Assembly (NCBI GenBank): GCA_022710185.1
Contig: JAKLHK010000017.1
Coordinates: 1-64,000 of the forward strand
Origin: Bacteroidota bacterium
GTDB lineage: Bacteria > Bacteroidota > Bacteroidia > Bacteroidales > JAGNHN01
Direction: 5' to 3'
Length of the DNA stretch: 64,000 nucleotides
Shown here: positions 54,801 to 64,000 of the stretch, one piece after another
Position numbering within the stretch: the first letter of the stretch is position 1
Layout of the letters: each line of letters opens with the position of its first letter
Position numbers and translations under genes: made by a program
Notes under the pieces: model-generated
Seen by the model: only the letters and a program-made list of their open reading frames with translations
Told to the model about the DNA's origin: nothing
Database searches by the model: none

Positions 54801-55400
54801 CTTATGCAGGAAGCGCAACTATCAGCATTCTCCGTCCAATTGATGCTCCCTTCTGGACTGGAGGTGATTTCGCTTGAAATGGATCCTGATCAGGGAGGCC
54901 TTTATACCTATCAGGTGGAGGATCGCACACTAACCATGGCCTGGTACACCCTGGAGCCCCTTCAGTTGGCCGCAGGAACGGTACTCTTCCATTTGCGCTG
55001 CAAGGTAACCCGGATCAGCTGTTCACAGCATTTCGAGTTAGGCGATGTGCTGGAGTTTGCGGATATCAAGGGCCAGTCCCTCTCCGGCCTGATGATGGGA
55101 GTACCCCTGATCGTCCCATCAGATGATCCGGTCCTCCACCTTGAGGCCTATCCCAATCCCCTTGGGGAGACCACCAGTATAGCTTATAGGCTGCCGGTTG
55201 AAGGCCAGGTGAGCCTTGAGCTGAGGGATATGGCAGGCCGCAGGGTTTGCCTGCTGGAGTCTGGTGTCAGACCAGCCGGGGCATACCAGCTGAGCCTGGA
55301 TGCCCGTCCTCTGGCTCGGGGGACCTATGTTTGCATCCTGAGTTTGGCGTCGGGGACTCAGCGCTTGACTGAAACCCTGAAGTTGGTGGTGATTCGGTAA
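48900..55400 (+). CDS. Giant T9SS-exported modular paralogue
   Basis: A 2166-residue secreted protein built like its upstream neighbour but with two rather than three beta-helix modules. A longer N-terminus (MKKLNLPKRMSTQHRF) precedes the signal peptide ending LRAQ. The GEVED segment has IWVDWNHDGEFSSSEG and GGREAEDYGLEI. Module openers are SAYVIGGPTADFQTITEA and GTYTIGDTAKGSDFGSFTEA. A dockerin-like pair (NATDAMLIALHF, GDVNLSGSANVTDALQVAQRF) precedes a C-terminal sorting domain (YPNPLGETTSIAYRLP). Co-transcription with the first gene is likely. Substrate unknown. Confidence 0.9.
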   Translation: MKKLNLPKRMSTQHRFATGTTALLLLFSSGLRAQTYCVPQIDPDLEFINAVSIGSINNVTGNSSYTDYTYLTTAVVPGNTYQISILDGRPFYVPFGSAGDHHSIWVDWNHDGEFSSSEGLLNIPSYTPGPYISSITVPQNAHTGITRMRIIMHGLTPCSGGREAEDYGLEIQALYAMDAGIAGITAPLSPNLPGLLPLSAILFNNGADTLHSVSLFYSIDGVPATPVVWSGNLASAARDTLLLDSIPFSPGQHIIQVWVQNPNGVADMFVPNDLLMDTVIIADTASNPPGSANMLMDSAYVIGGPTADFQTITEAITAAVNGGIGQSVCFYVYPGTYAEQLTIAPIPGASAQNRVCFRSLTGDPADVIIRNTAYSGATNWTLMLNGADYVCFRDLTIMADHTSYARVVDIRNGADGICIEGCVLISNPQARSNSNSACIYDNAGNDNFLTIRNNEMVNGYYGVFSLGKTVYDYTDSTQTQRHLRLVNNAIADYYTYGVRTEWHSAMHIDANDIRNHTSSPICMGMYFRYLSGIPRITNNTVVSVSDGQPGGLDLGYCSGSSGAMGLLANNLFYCTGSSSGYIGLVNKFDHIDYLRIIHNTFYLTNGGTYTVAVQYANSSNCQHINNILGIGRNVVSSAKLLDIRGFPFSISDYNNYFWPPSCTLGFLTLSNYSSTSGFLIEYGSDANSVSLDPWIGSPDVPAPRNFDLYDKGTPVPDIPFDIRGTARSATGPDMGCYEVILPPDDVSMYAVEGPESPMETGTYPVIVSIRNTGAHLLSSCSLFVYLDETLTHQAQWNGSLMSGLVSAPIALGNVSVDLGEHLLRVYCSHPNNEMDVVLIRDTLELALTVCEYLSGTYTIGDTAKGSDFGSFTEAILAMSGCRISDSVTFLVDSGDYFEQVQVPVILGAGPSSGITFRSASGNPSDVNLHYTPSLYPYTYVFSVSGGNYITLKDITISVDPGSSQSNAIEFLNAASHNQLIHCRLNIGSGAYGVYSDGTATEYNRISRCSISGGYRGIHLDGAGLGARGNIIEYCTISGSAADALRLSRQFAPLVKNNMCTSTLSLEQCTGGSRIEGNDIRITAYSTFNGMSLYSCLGLPNQPITIVNNIITISNTRSNTICVYLRQVSEMVLANNTINNRSTGSSLTGLYGLLFGTNTQILNNCIRVKDGLAVLVYDAPSLASIQNMDNNILYVEKGKVVKSGAQSFNLPEWMASSGHDVHSLSLDPEFLSLALPVPTNMACNDIGFPLALAPSDIFGAIRGVPPDAGAIEFGRRPLELKLIEEMRDTSGCGLGMYALDVSIVNQGLDTVSDSLSVTCELAGSTLMLDEQVTAAIPPGDTLRYSFTGQLDLHVDRDSLFKFRFWIAHPSDPVHGNDTSEWTRILSLPRPLSPTVSNACVEQGSPVTLRVLNADSMGPFDELLWYDQPQSQSSIGRGDSLYQPSVVQTTPYYVESISSDLAGRLKTLMSPTHYTNGYMYDLQTNAPVLIDSFWFNFLNLGVPLTIQVYYRQGSYVGVENDPTAWTLLGSVATTTRGYNKNSLIPVGGLLIMPGQTYGIYITSTSPYSLYTRYTGSRPSYADGAMTLTAGVALLHPFGSLVGPAIWNGTVHYSSGNGCPSHRVADTIFVRIPVDAGRDTSLCLNEPAFALCGGLPAGGMYSGPGVSSHSFNPSLAGPGLHTIHYTYTDTFGVQSTDSLRILVRELPLVKCPGEIYIPGNLAPIDPGALPSGGTYSGLGIVQNLFDPAALGQGSYPVTYSYTDSHQCSNTCSFEVIIRPYELRVEGQVVYANSASSPLPGFGVVLTDLPSMNSDTVYAGLSGQFSFTDLLPGTYSLYGFGRAPWPWGSINATDAMLIALHFAQLAPLPPFRALAGDVNLSGSANVTDALQVAQRFSGILTHFAAPDWVLSRDTLEIPPQDTSLIVSLAALAAGDVNASHVPATKNSPEGVLCSTGWLAVDQGSTIDLPFSLMQEAQLSAFSVQLMLPSGLEVISLEMDPDQGGLYTYQVEDRTLTMAWYTLEPLQLAAGTVLFHLRCKVTRISCSQHFELGDVLEFADIKGQSLSGLMMGVPLIVPSDDPVLHLEAYPNPLGETTSIAYRLPVEGQVSLELRDMAGRRVCLLESGVRPAGAYQLSLDARPLARGTYVCILSLASGTQRLTETLKLVVIR

Positions 55401-55461
55401 ATTGTTTGGGGATCGGATTGATCCCAAATCTTAGCCTGGAATTCACAAATGGTTAATAACA

Positions 55462-55492
55462 GACCGCCGCCACGCTATGCGTGGCGGCGGTC
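55462..55492. terminator. Strong 14-bp hairpin terminator
   Basis: GACCGCCGCCACGC pairs perfectly with GCGTGGCGGCGGTC around TAT. GTTTG follows on the plus strand. It lies between the giant gene and the convergent tRNA and probably serves both. Confidence 0.8.
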
Positions 55493-55497
55493 GTTTG

Positions 55498-55571
55498 TGG
55501 CGAGAGAGGGAATTGAACCCTCGACCTCCGGGTTATGAATCCGACGCTCTAACCACCTGAGCTATCTCGCC
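55498..55571 (-). tRNA. tRNA-Met (CAT anticodon)
   Basis: The minus strand folds as a 74-base cloverleaf: acceptor GGCGAGA/TCTCGCC with discriminator A, D-arm with GGTGGTTAGAGC, anticodon loop TTCATAA, and T-loop GGTTCAATTCC. Anticodon CAT is at 55535-55537. CCA is not encoded. Elongator Met is most likely; an Ile tRNA with lysidine cannot be excluded by eye. The initiator type is unlikely because the acceptor begins with a paired G. Confidence 0.92.
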
Positions 55572-55631
55572 GGGAAAAGGACTGCAAAGGTAAACGATTT
55601 TTCTTTCTGGGGAAATGGACAGGAGATTTTG

Positions 55632-56813
55632 CTAACCCCCGCACTCCCCGCTGCTCCAGTCTTCCTCGCGCTCCAGGGTGATATGATAGGCGATGCCCCG
55701 CCGCTGCTGGTCTTCCAGCATAAAGGTGGAATACTCCGCCTTCCTGCCCAGGGCTTCGGGTGGGATGATGCCCTTCAGTCCCAGCCTCCCGCTGGCCAGC
55801 AGCCGCAGCGCCGAGGTGGCGGCATAGCCGGTGGTCCGGGCCATGGAATGCACGCCCAGCTCCCGGTCGTACTCGTCAAACAGGGCCGCAGCAAAGATCA
55901 CCCGGCGGTGGTCCTTGCGCCCCTCGGCCATCACGCGCATCACGGTGAGGTCCTCGTCGCCCTCCCGCATCTCCCAATGACGGAACAGCAGGGCAGAGGT
56001 GAGCTCCCGGGGAACCACGGGGGTGTCACCCAGACGGAGGGGTTTCTCGTCGAAGAGCCCGGTGTCGCGGAACAGGCGCATCATCTCGGCATGGCCGGGG
56101 TAACGCAGGGTCTTCTCGATCATGTCGGGGGCCTCGATGGTGCTCAGCAACGTGCGCAGCCCGTCGCTGTTGAAGGCCTCCAGGCTGCCCAGCCCGGCGA
56201 TGTCTACGCGCTCCACTCCGCTCAGGGCCTCGCGGGTCACTAGGCGGCCGCCCTCCACGAAGCGCGCGGGACGCGTGTATTCCTCAATCACGTCCACGGG
56301 ACTGAATCCGGCCTTGTATTCGAAAGGCTTCACCCGCTCCCGGGGCAGTCCCCCCACCAGGATGCGCAGGCTGTGCATCTCGTCCATCTCCCGGGCGGCG
56401 CAGCCGCTGAGGAGGTTGCTCATCCCGGGCGCCACACCCATGTCCACGATGGCGCGGGAGCCTGTCTTCAGGGCCAGCTCCTGCAGGCTGAGCGGATCTT
56501 CCGGGGCAAAGCAGATGTCGACCAGCGCCCGCCCCCGCTCCACAGCCTGCCGGAGTAGTCCGAAGCCCAGATGGCCCGGCACGGCGTTGAGGATGAACCC
56601 GTCCACCGCCCACAGCTGGTCAAGGAAGCCGGCCTCGCGTATGTCCCCGCAGCGCTTCTCCAGCCCGGCATGTTCGCCCAGACGGTCGAGCTTGCGGGGA
56701 TCGATGTCTACCGCCGTTACGGTGAATTCCTGTTCCCTGAGCAGGTCGCGGATCATGGCGCTGCCCACCAGCCCCGCCCCCAGGGCGATGACGTGTTTCC
56801 TGGATTCCATCAT
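55632..56813 (-). CDS. Saccharopine dehydrogenase family protein
   Basis: A 393-residue NAD(P)-dependent oxidoreductase-like protein. The Rossmann motif is VIALGAGLVGSAMIRDL, followed by VTAVDIDPRKLDRL and VDICFAPEDPLSL, and the C-terminal domain contains DMGVAPGMSNLLSG and GGLPRERVKPFEYKAGFSP, both typical of LYS9-like saccharopine reductase relatives. The exact substrate is uncertain; lysine or polyamine metabolism is possible. It stands alone after the tRNA. An ATG one codon after the first is an equally good start. A near-consensus box TACCTTTC lies upstream. Confidence 0.88.
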   Translation of the reverse strand: MMESRKHVIALGAGLVGSAMIRDLLREQEFTVTAVDIDPRKLDRLGEHAGLEKRCGDIREAGFLDQLWAVDGFILNAVPGHLGFGLLRQAVERGRALVDICFAPEDPLSLQELALKTGSRAIVDMGVAPGMSNLLSGCAAREMDEMHSLRILVGGLPRERVKPFEYKAGFSPVDVIEEYTRPARFVEGGRLVTREALSGVERVDIAGLGSLEAFNSDGLRTLLSTIEAPDMIEKTLRYPGHAEMMRLFRDTGLFDEKPLRLGDTPVVPRELTSALLFRHWEMREGDEDLTVMRVMAEGRKDHRRVIFAAALFDEYDRELGVHSMARTTGYAATSALRLLASGRLGLKGIIPPEALGRKAEYSTFMLEDQQRRGIAYHITLEREEDWSSGECGG

Positions 56814-57126
56814 AGGATGTTATTTGCACCGAAAGGTAGGAGGAAAATCAATGCTCAGTGCTCAAAGCGCAGTGCTCAAGGGATGTTGTATGTTGTATGT
56901 TGTCCGATCCTCGCTGGTCACGGTCTTTTCTTACCGCGAAGGACGCAAAGGAAATCCACCTTATACTCCCATCATTCCTTGTTTCCGCCAGTAGGCGGAC
57001 AAGCCTTGTTCGACATTCGATATTCAGATTCCTTCTTATTTCAGGGATCGTAGATTCCGCCAGTAGGCGAACAAGCTTTATTCGATATTCCCTTGTCCCT
57101 TGACTTTGAGCACTGCGCGCTTGGAA
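56814..57126. repeat. Intergenic patchwork of short repeats
   Basis: No gene is supported. Visible are GCTCA-type words (56851-56880), ATGTTGT triplets (56883-56902), a CCGCGAAGGACGCAAAGG word (about 56935-56952), and a direct repeat at 56983-57025 and 57055-57090 that starts TTCCGCCAGTAGGCG and ends TTCGATATTC. The first copy contains a TCCGCC-AGTA-GGCGGA hairpin. Confidence 0.75.
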
Positions 57127-58020
57127 TTAAGCAATGGCGGGCTGCCGCCTCCCGGCCTGGCTAAGCACCACGCCGCCCATCACCACAGCGAGGGCCAGCA
57201 GTTTGGGAAGGTCGAAATGCTCCTGTCCCATCAGGAAGGCGGCCAGCGCGGTGATGGCGGGGATGAGGTTGGCCATCACGCTGGTGCGGGCGGCGCCAAT
57301 GGTCTGCAGCATCCTTACCCAGAAGATGAAGGCCAGGGTGGAAGCGAATACGGCCAGGGAGAGCAAGGAAACGACCAGGGTGGGGTTCAGGGGTACATGC
57401 ACGACCTCATCCACGTCGAACCACAGGAACAAGGGAAGGAAATAGAGCATCCCCATGATGTTCTGCCAGGTGATGATGAAGATAGGGGAGTAGCGCTCGG
57501 CCAGTTTCTTGATGGTCAGGGTATAGCCCACCGCCGCGGCCACGCCCAGCAGCAGGAGCAGGATGCCCGCCGGATTGCCTGCGAGCGAGTGTCCACCCTG
57601 CAGCAGCAGCCACAATATCCCGCCGAAGGACACCCCGATACCGAGGACGTTCATCGGCCCGAGACGCTCTTTCAGCACCAGCCAGGCGGCAAAGGGGGTG
57701 AACAAGGGTATGGTGGCCACCACTACCGCGGTGGTCGTGGGTGTGGTAAGGGCCAGGCCGTAGTTCTCCCCTAAGAAATAGATAAATGGAGAGAAGAAGG
57801 CGGTGAGCAGGAAGCGGGGAAGGTCGCTGCGTTTGATGCTGAGGCTTATGCCCTTGAAGGACAGCAGGCTGAGAAGGATCAGGGAGGAGGTGAGGAGCCT
57901 GAGAAAAATGGTAGCCAGGGGGCTGTAGTACTGGAAGCAGATCGTGGACCATACATAGGACAGTCCCCAGAAGATCACCGCCAGCAGGGCGGGCCAATAG
58001 GTTCCAAAAATACTGCGCAT
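57127..58020 (-). CDS. EamA/DMT family transporter
   Basis: A 297-residue membrane protein with about ten helices in two EamA halves. The first begins LAVIFWGLSYVWSTICFQYY, the second AVGYTLTIKKLAERYSP. Motifs such as VVATIPLFTPFAAWLVLKER and NLIPAITALAAFLMGQE are typical of drug/metabolite exporters. The substrate is unknown. It follows the methyltransferase gene by 12 bases in the same direction, a likely operon. Confidence 0.9.
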   Translation of the reverse strand: MRSIFGTYWPALLAVIFWGLSYVWSTICFQYYSPLATIFLRLLTSSLILLSLLSFKGISLSIKRSDLPRFLLTAFFSPFIYFLGENYGLALTTPTTTAVVVATIPLFTPFAAWLVLKERLGPMNVLGIGVSFGGILWLLLQGGHSLAGNPAGILLLLLGVAAAVGYTLTIKKLAERYSPIFIITWQNIMGMLYFLPLFLWFDVDEVVHVPLNPTLVVSLLSLAVFASTLAFIFWVRMLQTIGAARTSVMANLIPAITALAAFLMGQEHFDLPKLLALAVVMGGVVLSQAGRRQPAIA

Positions 58021-58032
58021 TCGGACCCGGCC

Positions 58033-58776
58033 TTAGGACCGTCCTGCTTCATGCAACACCCTGGTCTTGTGCTTCAGGGTGCGCAACACCAGCGCCAGCA
58101 GGGCAAAGGCGACCATCACCAATACAGAGGTGCGCTGCCATTCCCAGGCCCCACTCACAGACCTGGTCCTAAGGATATCGATGAAGGCGAAGCCGATGGC
58201 CGTAGCCAGCCAGCCGGAATATTCCCTGCGGAAGGCGCTCTTGAGCGAAAAGGGGATGGACGGTTTACGGAAGCCGTTGAGCCGGGGAAAGAAGGCCGGG
58301 GCGCTGAGCGACCAGTCCACATAAGCCTGTCCGTATTTCCCCTCAAGGAACCGTTCCTCTGCAAACATAATGCGCTCGTAATAAAGCCAGTACACCAGGG
58401 AGATCACCAGGATGAACCAGAAATGGCCGGTGAACAGCAACAGTCCCGCCCACATGAGGTAATTGCCCAGGTAGAGGGGGTGCCTCACCACGCTGTATAT
58501 GCCGGTGCTGTTGAGCGCTTCGGCCACCTGCTGCTGGGTGTTCCTTCCGGAAGTGCCGGCCGGGGTGGTACCTATGGTATAGGCCCTGATGAAGGCGCCC
58601 CCAAGGCTCACTGCCACGGCAACCAGGGTCAGCACCAGGGCAGGGGCGCCCTGAAAGAGGGAGTGATCGGACAGCAGGACCACGGGAGCGGCGAGCAGGA
58701 AAAATACGACCGGGATCTGCCCCCGGTAGCGGAACAGCAGGTTCCCGCTGCGTTCGAACTCGTGGATCAGGCTCAT
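58033..58776 (-). CDS. Isoprenylcysteine/phospholipid methyltransferase-like membrane protein
   Basis: A 247-residue protein with four to five membrane helices. The family core is YSVVRHPLYLGNYLMWAG followed by YYERIMFAEERFLEGKYGQAY, as in ICMT and phosphatidylethanolamine methyltransferase relatives, where these residues bind S-adenosylmethionine. The acceptor is unknown. Promoter box TACTTTTG lies 26 bases upstream. First gene of a pair with the EamA transporter. Confidence 0.85.
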   Translation of the reverse strand: MSLIHEFERSGNLLFRYRGQIPVVFFLLAAPVVLLSDHSLFQGAPALVLTLVAVAVSLGGAFIRAYTIGTTPAGTSGRNTQQQVAEALNSTGIYSVVRHPLYLGNYLMWAGLLLFTGHFWFILVISLVYWLYYERIMFAEERFLEGKYGQAYVDWSLSAPAFFPRLNGFRKPSIPFSLKSAFRREYSGWLATAIGFAFIDILRTRSVSGAWEWQRTSVLVMVAFALLALVLRTLKHKTRVLHEAGRS

Positions 58777-58801
58777 AGCGAGGAATGCCGATGGTGAGAG
58801 G

Positions 58802-58809
58802 CAAAAGTA
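58802..58809 (-). promoter_or_regulatory. -7 box TACTTTTG of the methyltransferase pair
   Basis: Exact TAnnTTTG match on the minus strand. Just beyond it, 58827-58870 holds a run of GCTCA-type words similar to those near 56860. Confidence 0.6.
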
Positions 58810-58889
58810 AGCAATTGTATTCAGGGCTCAATGCCAAACGCTCATCGCTCACCGCTCAATGCTCAACGTCATCTATCGTTATCCCCTGA

Positions 58890-59036
58890 ACAGACAACTC
58901 CCACCTGATTTCTGCAGAGATCCTGCTTACCCTTGACTGGACCGATCTTGCCGAAGCCTTTACGGTAGTGGATATTCCTGCGGTTTGGCGTAACTTGATT
59001 CCCGAAACGATCCTGGGCCGGAAAACCAATCTCTAA
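58890..59036 (+). pseudogene. Possible remnant of a protein C-terminus
   Basis: A 48-codon open stretch with no start codon ends at a stop 10 bases before the next gene. It reads like real protein (ISAEILLTLDWTDLAEAF, then IPAVWRNLIPE). I cannot assign a family. It may be a gene fragment or chance. Confidence 0.2.
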
Positions 59037-59046
59037 TGGGAGACCA

Positions 59047-60291
59047 ATGAAAAGGATCATTCTGTTAAGCATTGCATTAATTAGCACTGCCATGGCCCAC
59101 GGCCAGTGGAACGCGCTTCCGCAGTTCACTACGGCACGGCTCAATCAGGTGGCATTTTGCGACATTCATTATGGCTGGGTCCTGGGGGATCACTTCGCCG
59201 ATACCACTTACTACATTTTCAGGACAAAGGATGGGGGCCATACCTGGGACAGCACCCATTTCAATACGATGGTCCGAAAGATCTTCCTTCTGGATCAAAT
59301 GCATGGTTTTGCGCTGACCTCCACCCTCAGGTATACGAATGACGGAGGCGAGCACTGGTATTCCAGGTATCTGCCTGGTGAGGCCAGGGATATATTTTTC
59401 GTGACACCAGATACCGGCTGGCTTGCTTCGGATATCGGACTCTACAAGACAACCAACGCCGGGAGTACCTGGATACCGCTTTCGGGTTTTACCGGCAGTC
59501 CGGTAAAACTTTGCTTCAATAACAGCCGGCAGGGGTATGTGATCGGCTACGGTTCAAGCGGATGTGTGTTGGGGCGCACGACCGACGGGGGAACGAGCTG
59601 GGGGTATCGCGATCTTCCCGAAGCCGATGGGTTCCGGATGTTTGCTTCGGGCGTAGGCTATCTGCTGCAGTATTATGAGCATCCCATCCTCGGGGTTAAG
59701 TCCTACCTGATGAAGACCCTGGATCACGGCTTCAGCTGGGATACGCTGAGCCTGCCGGGGTATAACGTATTCGATCCAAGCGATGTGCTGAATTGTTTCT
59801 TCCTGAATGAAAATACCGGCTGGATCACCTTGCTCCCCGGGAATACCATGGTTCAAGGCATATACCGTACGGACGATGGCGGGAACAACTGGGCATTCCA
59901 ATCGTTGTCCGTCCCCAGGGCTATCTCGTTTGTTAACAGGGATTTCGGTTGGTGTGTGGGGGCTCCTTCCCATATCGCGATGCACACCATCAACGGTGGG
60001 GGCGGCCCCATCGGGATAGCAGAAATTGAAGGAGATCCCCTCGGCCTGAAGGTATGGCCCAATCCTTGCAATGATCGGGTATGGTTTCAATGCGGCCTTC
60101 AGCGGCCTGAGCTGTTGACAGTACGGATTATCGATATGACAGGAAAAAGTTTCAGTTTGTCCACCCGACTCGCATGGGACTCCGGCCAAAGCGGCATGGA
60201 ATTAAGCTTGCCGGACCTCCCCCCAGGGATCTTTCTGCTGGAGGTAACTTCAAAATCCGGATCTTCCCGTTGTAAAATACTGAAGATGTGA
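59047..60291 (+). CDS. T9SS-exported YCF48/BNR-like protein
   Basis: A 414-residue secreted protein. The signal peptide (ILLSIALISTAMAHGQ) is followed by propeller-type repeats such as IFRTKDGGHTWDSTHF, LYKTTNAGSTWIPL, VLGRTTDGGTSWGYRD and IYRTDDGGNNWAFQS, and a C-terminal sorting domain starting LKVWPNPCNDRVWF and ending GIFLLEVTSKSGSSRCKILKM. A GGGAG site precedes the ATG. It is similar in layout to the protein at 37283. Function at the surface is unknown. Confidence 0.88.
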   Translation: MKRIILLSIALISTAMAHGQWNALPQFTTARLNQVAFCDIHYGWVLGDHFADTTYYIFRTKDGGHTWDSTHFNTMVRKIFLLDQMHGFALTSTLRYTNDGGEHWYSRYLPGEARDIFFVTPDTGWLASDIGLYKTTNAGSTWIPLSGFTGSPVKLCFNNSRQGYVIGYGSSGCVLGRTTDGGTSWGYRDLPEADGFRMFASGVGYLLQYYEHPILGVKSYLMKTLDHGFSWDTLSLPGYNVFDPSDVLNCFFLNENTGWITLLPGNTMVQGIYRTDDGGNNWAFQSLSVPRAISFVNRDFGWCVGAPSHIAMHTINGGGGPIGIAEIEGDPLGLKVWPNPCNDRVWFQCGLQRPELLTVRIIDMTGKSFSLSTRLAWDSGQSGMELSLPDLPPGIFLLEVTSKSGSSRCKILKM

Positions 60292-60353
60292 TGGATAAAG
60301 CCCAGATACCCAGGTGGCCCATGAAGAGAACTGCCAAGGTTGAGTGCTATTCG

Positions 60354-60361
60354 TAACTTTG
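60354..60361 (+). promoter_or_regulatory. -7 box TAACTTTG of the GIN-domain gene
   Basis: Exact TAnnTTTG match 17 bases before the ATG, with a TTG at 60340 as possible -33 element. Confidence 0.6.
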
Positions 60362-60378
60362 TGCCAGAATAACGTCTT

Positions 60379-61086
60379 ATGAAGATCCAACATCCCCTCT
60401 GCCTCTTCCTCCTCCTGTCCCTCATCCATTCCTCTACCATCCTCCCTGCCCAGGACAAGATCATGCAGCGGCACACCAAGGTCACCGATTTCTCCTCGGT
60501 AATGCTGAACGGGGACCTGGTGGTGGAACTGCTGATGGCTGATGTCCCCAGTGTGACCATAATTGGTCCGGAGGTGGACCTGAAGAAGGTGGATGTCAAC
60601 ATGGACGCCGGCAGCCTGATCGTGAGCCTGACCGAAGCCCGCACCTCCGACTCGGTGATGCGGGTGGAGGTACGTACGCGGCGCCTGATGAAGGTGAAGG
60701 CCTCGGGAGGGGTCATTCTTGGCACCCCGGAGCCCCTGGCTGCGGATGCCCTGATGATCGACCTGGCCGGGGAAGCAAGCGCGGCCATGGACGTACGGAG
60801 CATGAGGGTGAGTGTGCGCCTCGACAATAGCGCGGACCTCACGCTCAACGGCAGTTTTGCCGTGCTGCTGGGAGAGATGGCAGGGCAGGCCCATCTGAAG
60901 GCCGCCTCAGTTCCCTGCATGCGTGCGGATCTGGCCATGACCGAACGCTCCAAAGCGGAGGTCCAGGTTAAGGACAACCTGAAAGCCAGGATGTCCGGGG
61001 AAGCCGTGCTGCAGTACAAGGGCAATCCCAAGCTGGAGACCGAAGGCCGCAAGGAAGGGGTGAAGCGCCTCCCTGGTACCCCATGA
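60379..61086 (+). CDS. Secreted GIN-domain (DUF2807) protein
   Basis: A 235-residue protein. After a signal peptide (about 1-24) it shows the repetitive beta-helical pattern of the GIN/DUF2807 family: VTDFSSVMLNGDLVVELLMA, then KVKASGGVILG, LDNSADLTLNG and ARMSGEAVLQYKGNPKLE. Such proteins are periplasmic or lipoprotein-like and of unknown role. Its TGA stop directly abuts the stop of the convergent ligA. Confidence 0.85.
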   Translation: MKIQHPLCLFLLLSLIHSSTILPAQDKIMQRHTKVTDFSSVMLNGDLVVELLMADVPSVTIIGPEVDLKKVDVNMDAGSLIVSLTEARTSDSVMRVEVRTRRLMKVKASGGVILGTPEPLAADALMIDLAGEASAAMDVRSMRVSVRLDNSADLTLNGSFAVLLGEMAGQAHLKAASVPCMRADLAMTERSKAEVQVKDNLKARMSGEAVLQYKGNPKLETEGRKEGVKRLPGTP

Positions 61087-63737
<2,651 letters not shown>

Positions 63738-63786
63738 CAGGGGCTGAGCGGGCCTGGAGGTCCCGGACAGAGAATGTTTTCCAGGC

Positions 63787-64000
63787 TTAAGAACGGAAGA
63801 TCTTTTCCCAGTTGTACTTCCGCGGGTTGATGCACATCACCGGGATCTGGGAAGTATTAAAGATCACCTCTTCGTCATAGGTGCCCAACAGGAAGCTGGT
63901 CCAGTTCTTGTCGGGAGAGGTCATGATGAGGATCAGGTCGGCATTGTTGCTTGTGGCATAGTCGAGTACCTGGCGGCTGAAGCCGGCGCTGCGCCCGGCC
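63787..64000 (-). CDS. Universal stress protein (UspA family), cut by window edge
   Basis: The minus strand reads 70 codons from the window edge to a TAA at 63787. The stretch contains NADLILIMTSP and later SFLLGTYDEEVIFNTSQIPV followed by MCINPR. This is the C-terminal half of a Bacteroidota UspA domain: the strand before the nucleotide loop, then the final strand after IPVMC. The N-terminal part is outside the window. Confidence 0.75.
   Translation of the reverse strand, partial: AGRSAGFSRQVLDYATSNNADLILIMTSPDKNWTSFLLGTYDEEVIFNTSQIPVMCINPRKYNWEKIFRS

Overview
The window looks like a chromosomal piece of an anaerobic, probably fermentative or syntrophic member of the Bacteroidota. The signs are promoters of the Bacteroidota type (TAnnTTTG boxes, few Shine-Dalgarno sites), six proteins with type IX secretion (T9SS) C-terminal sorting domains, lipoproteins, and [FeFe]-hydrogenases with their maturase HydG. 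Genes are mostly GC-rich. The two giant surface-protein genes look visibly more AT-rich by eye (not computed).

Region 1 (787-24610) is a hydrogenase and redox-sensing locus built from four transcription units. (a) A long minus-strand operon (13023 down to 787) encodes a degenerate NuoE/NuoF-like fusion, a HydA-like protein whose proton-relay cysteine is Ala, a sensory-type H-cluster protein fused to a histidine kinase, a stand-alone receiver, a receiver-kinase hybrid, the NADH-sensing repressor Rex, a RibF-like protein with a decayed kinase half, HydG, two tandem TM1266-type regulators and a membrane metallophosphoesterase. (b) A divergent plus-strand unit (13128-16483) encodes a thioredoxin-like ferredoxin, a second sensory H-cluster protein ending in PAS, and a SpoIIE-type phosphatase. 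(c) An Hnd-type NAD-linked hydrogenase operon, hndBCDA (20808 to 16595). (d) A smaller hydCBA-type operon (24610 to 21142) whose HydB lacks both accessory iron-sulfur domains. Perfect or near-perfect TTGTTA-N6-TAACAA boxes, the expected Rex operator, lie on or beside the putative promoters of all four units. My reading is a Rex-controlled regulon pairing two catalytic NADH-linked hydrogenases with three H-cluster proteins that appear adapted for sensing. The main operon is the best candidate here for an undescribed system.

Region 2 (24817-35500) is housekeeping and envelope genes: truA; a minus-strand operon with a lipoprotein, DUF456 protein, GT2 glycosyltransferase and flippase-like membrane protein; a PAS-kinase-receiver hybrid; a two-component pair; a DUF1573 protein; and an S9 peptidase lipoprotein. 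Region 3 (35700-55400) holds T9SS cargo, including two adjacent giant modular proteins of 2803 and 2166 residues with GEVED, beta-helix, dockerin-like and sorting domains. Region 4 (55498-64000) has a tRNA-Met, a saccharopine dehydrogenase-like gene, an EamA transporter, a methyltransferase, another T9SS protein, a GIN-domain protein, ligA, an HD hydrolase and a cut-off universal stress protein.

Intergenic gaps carry short repeats: a TAGCCAC heptamer array at two places, a five-fold 25-bp hairpin repeat, and a patchwork of short repeats near 57 kb. hydE and hydF are not in the window. The first 95 bases may be the start of a tyrosine recombinase on the minus strand.
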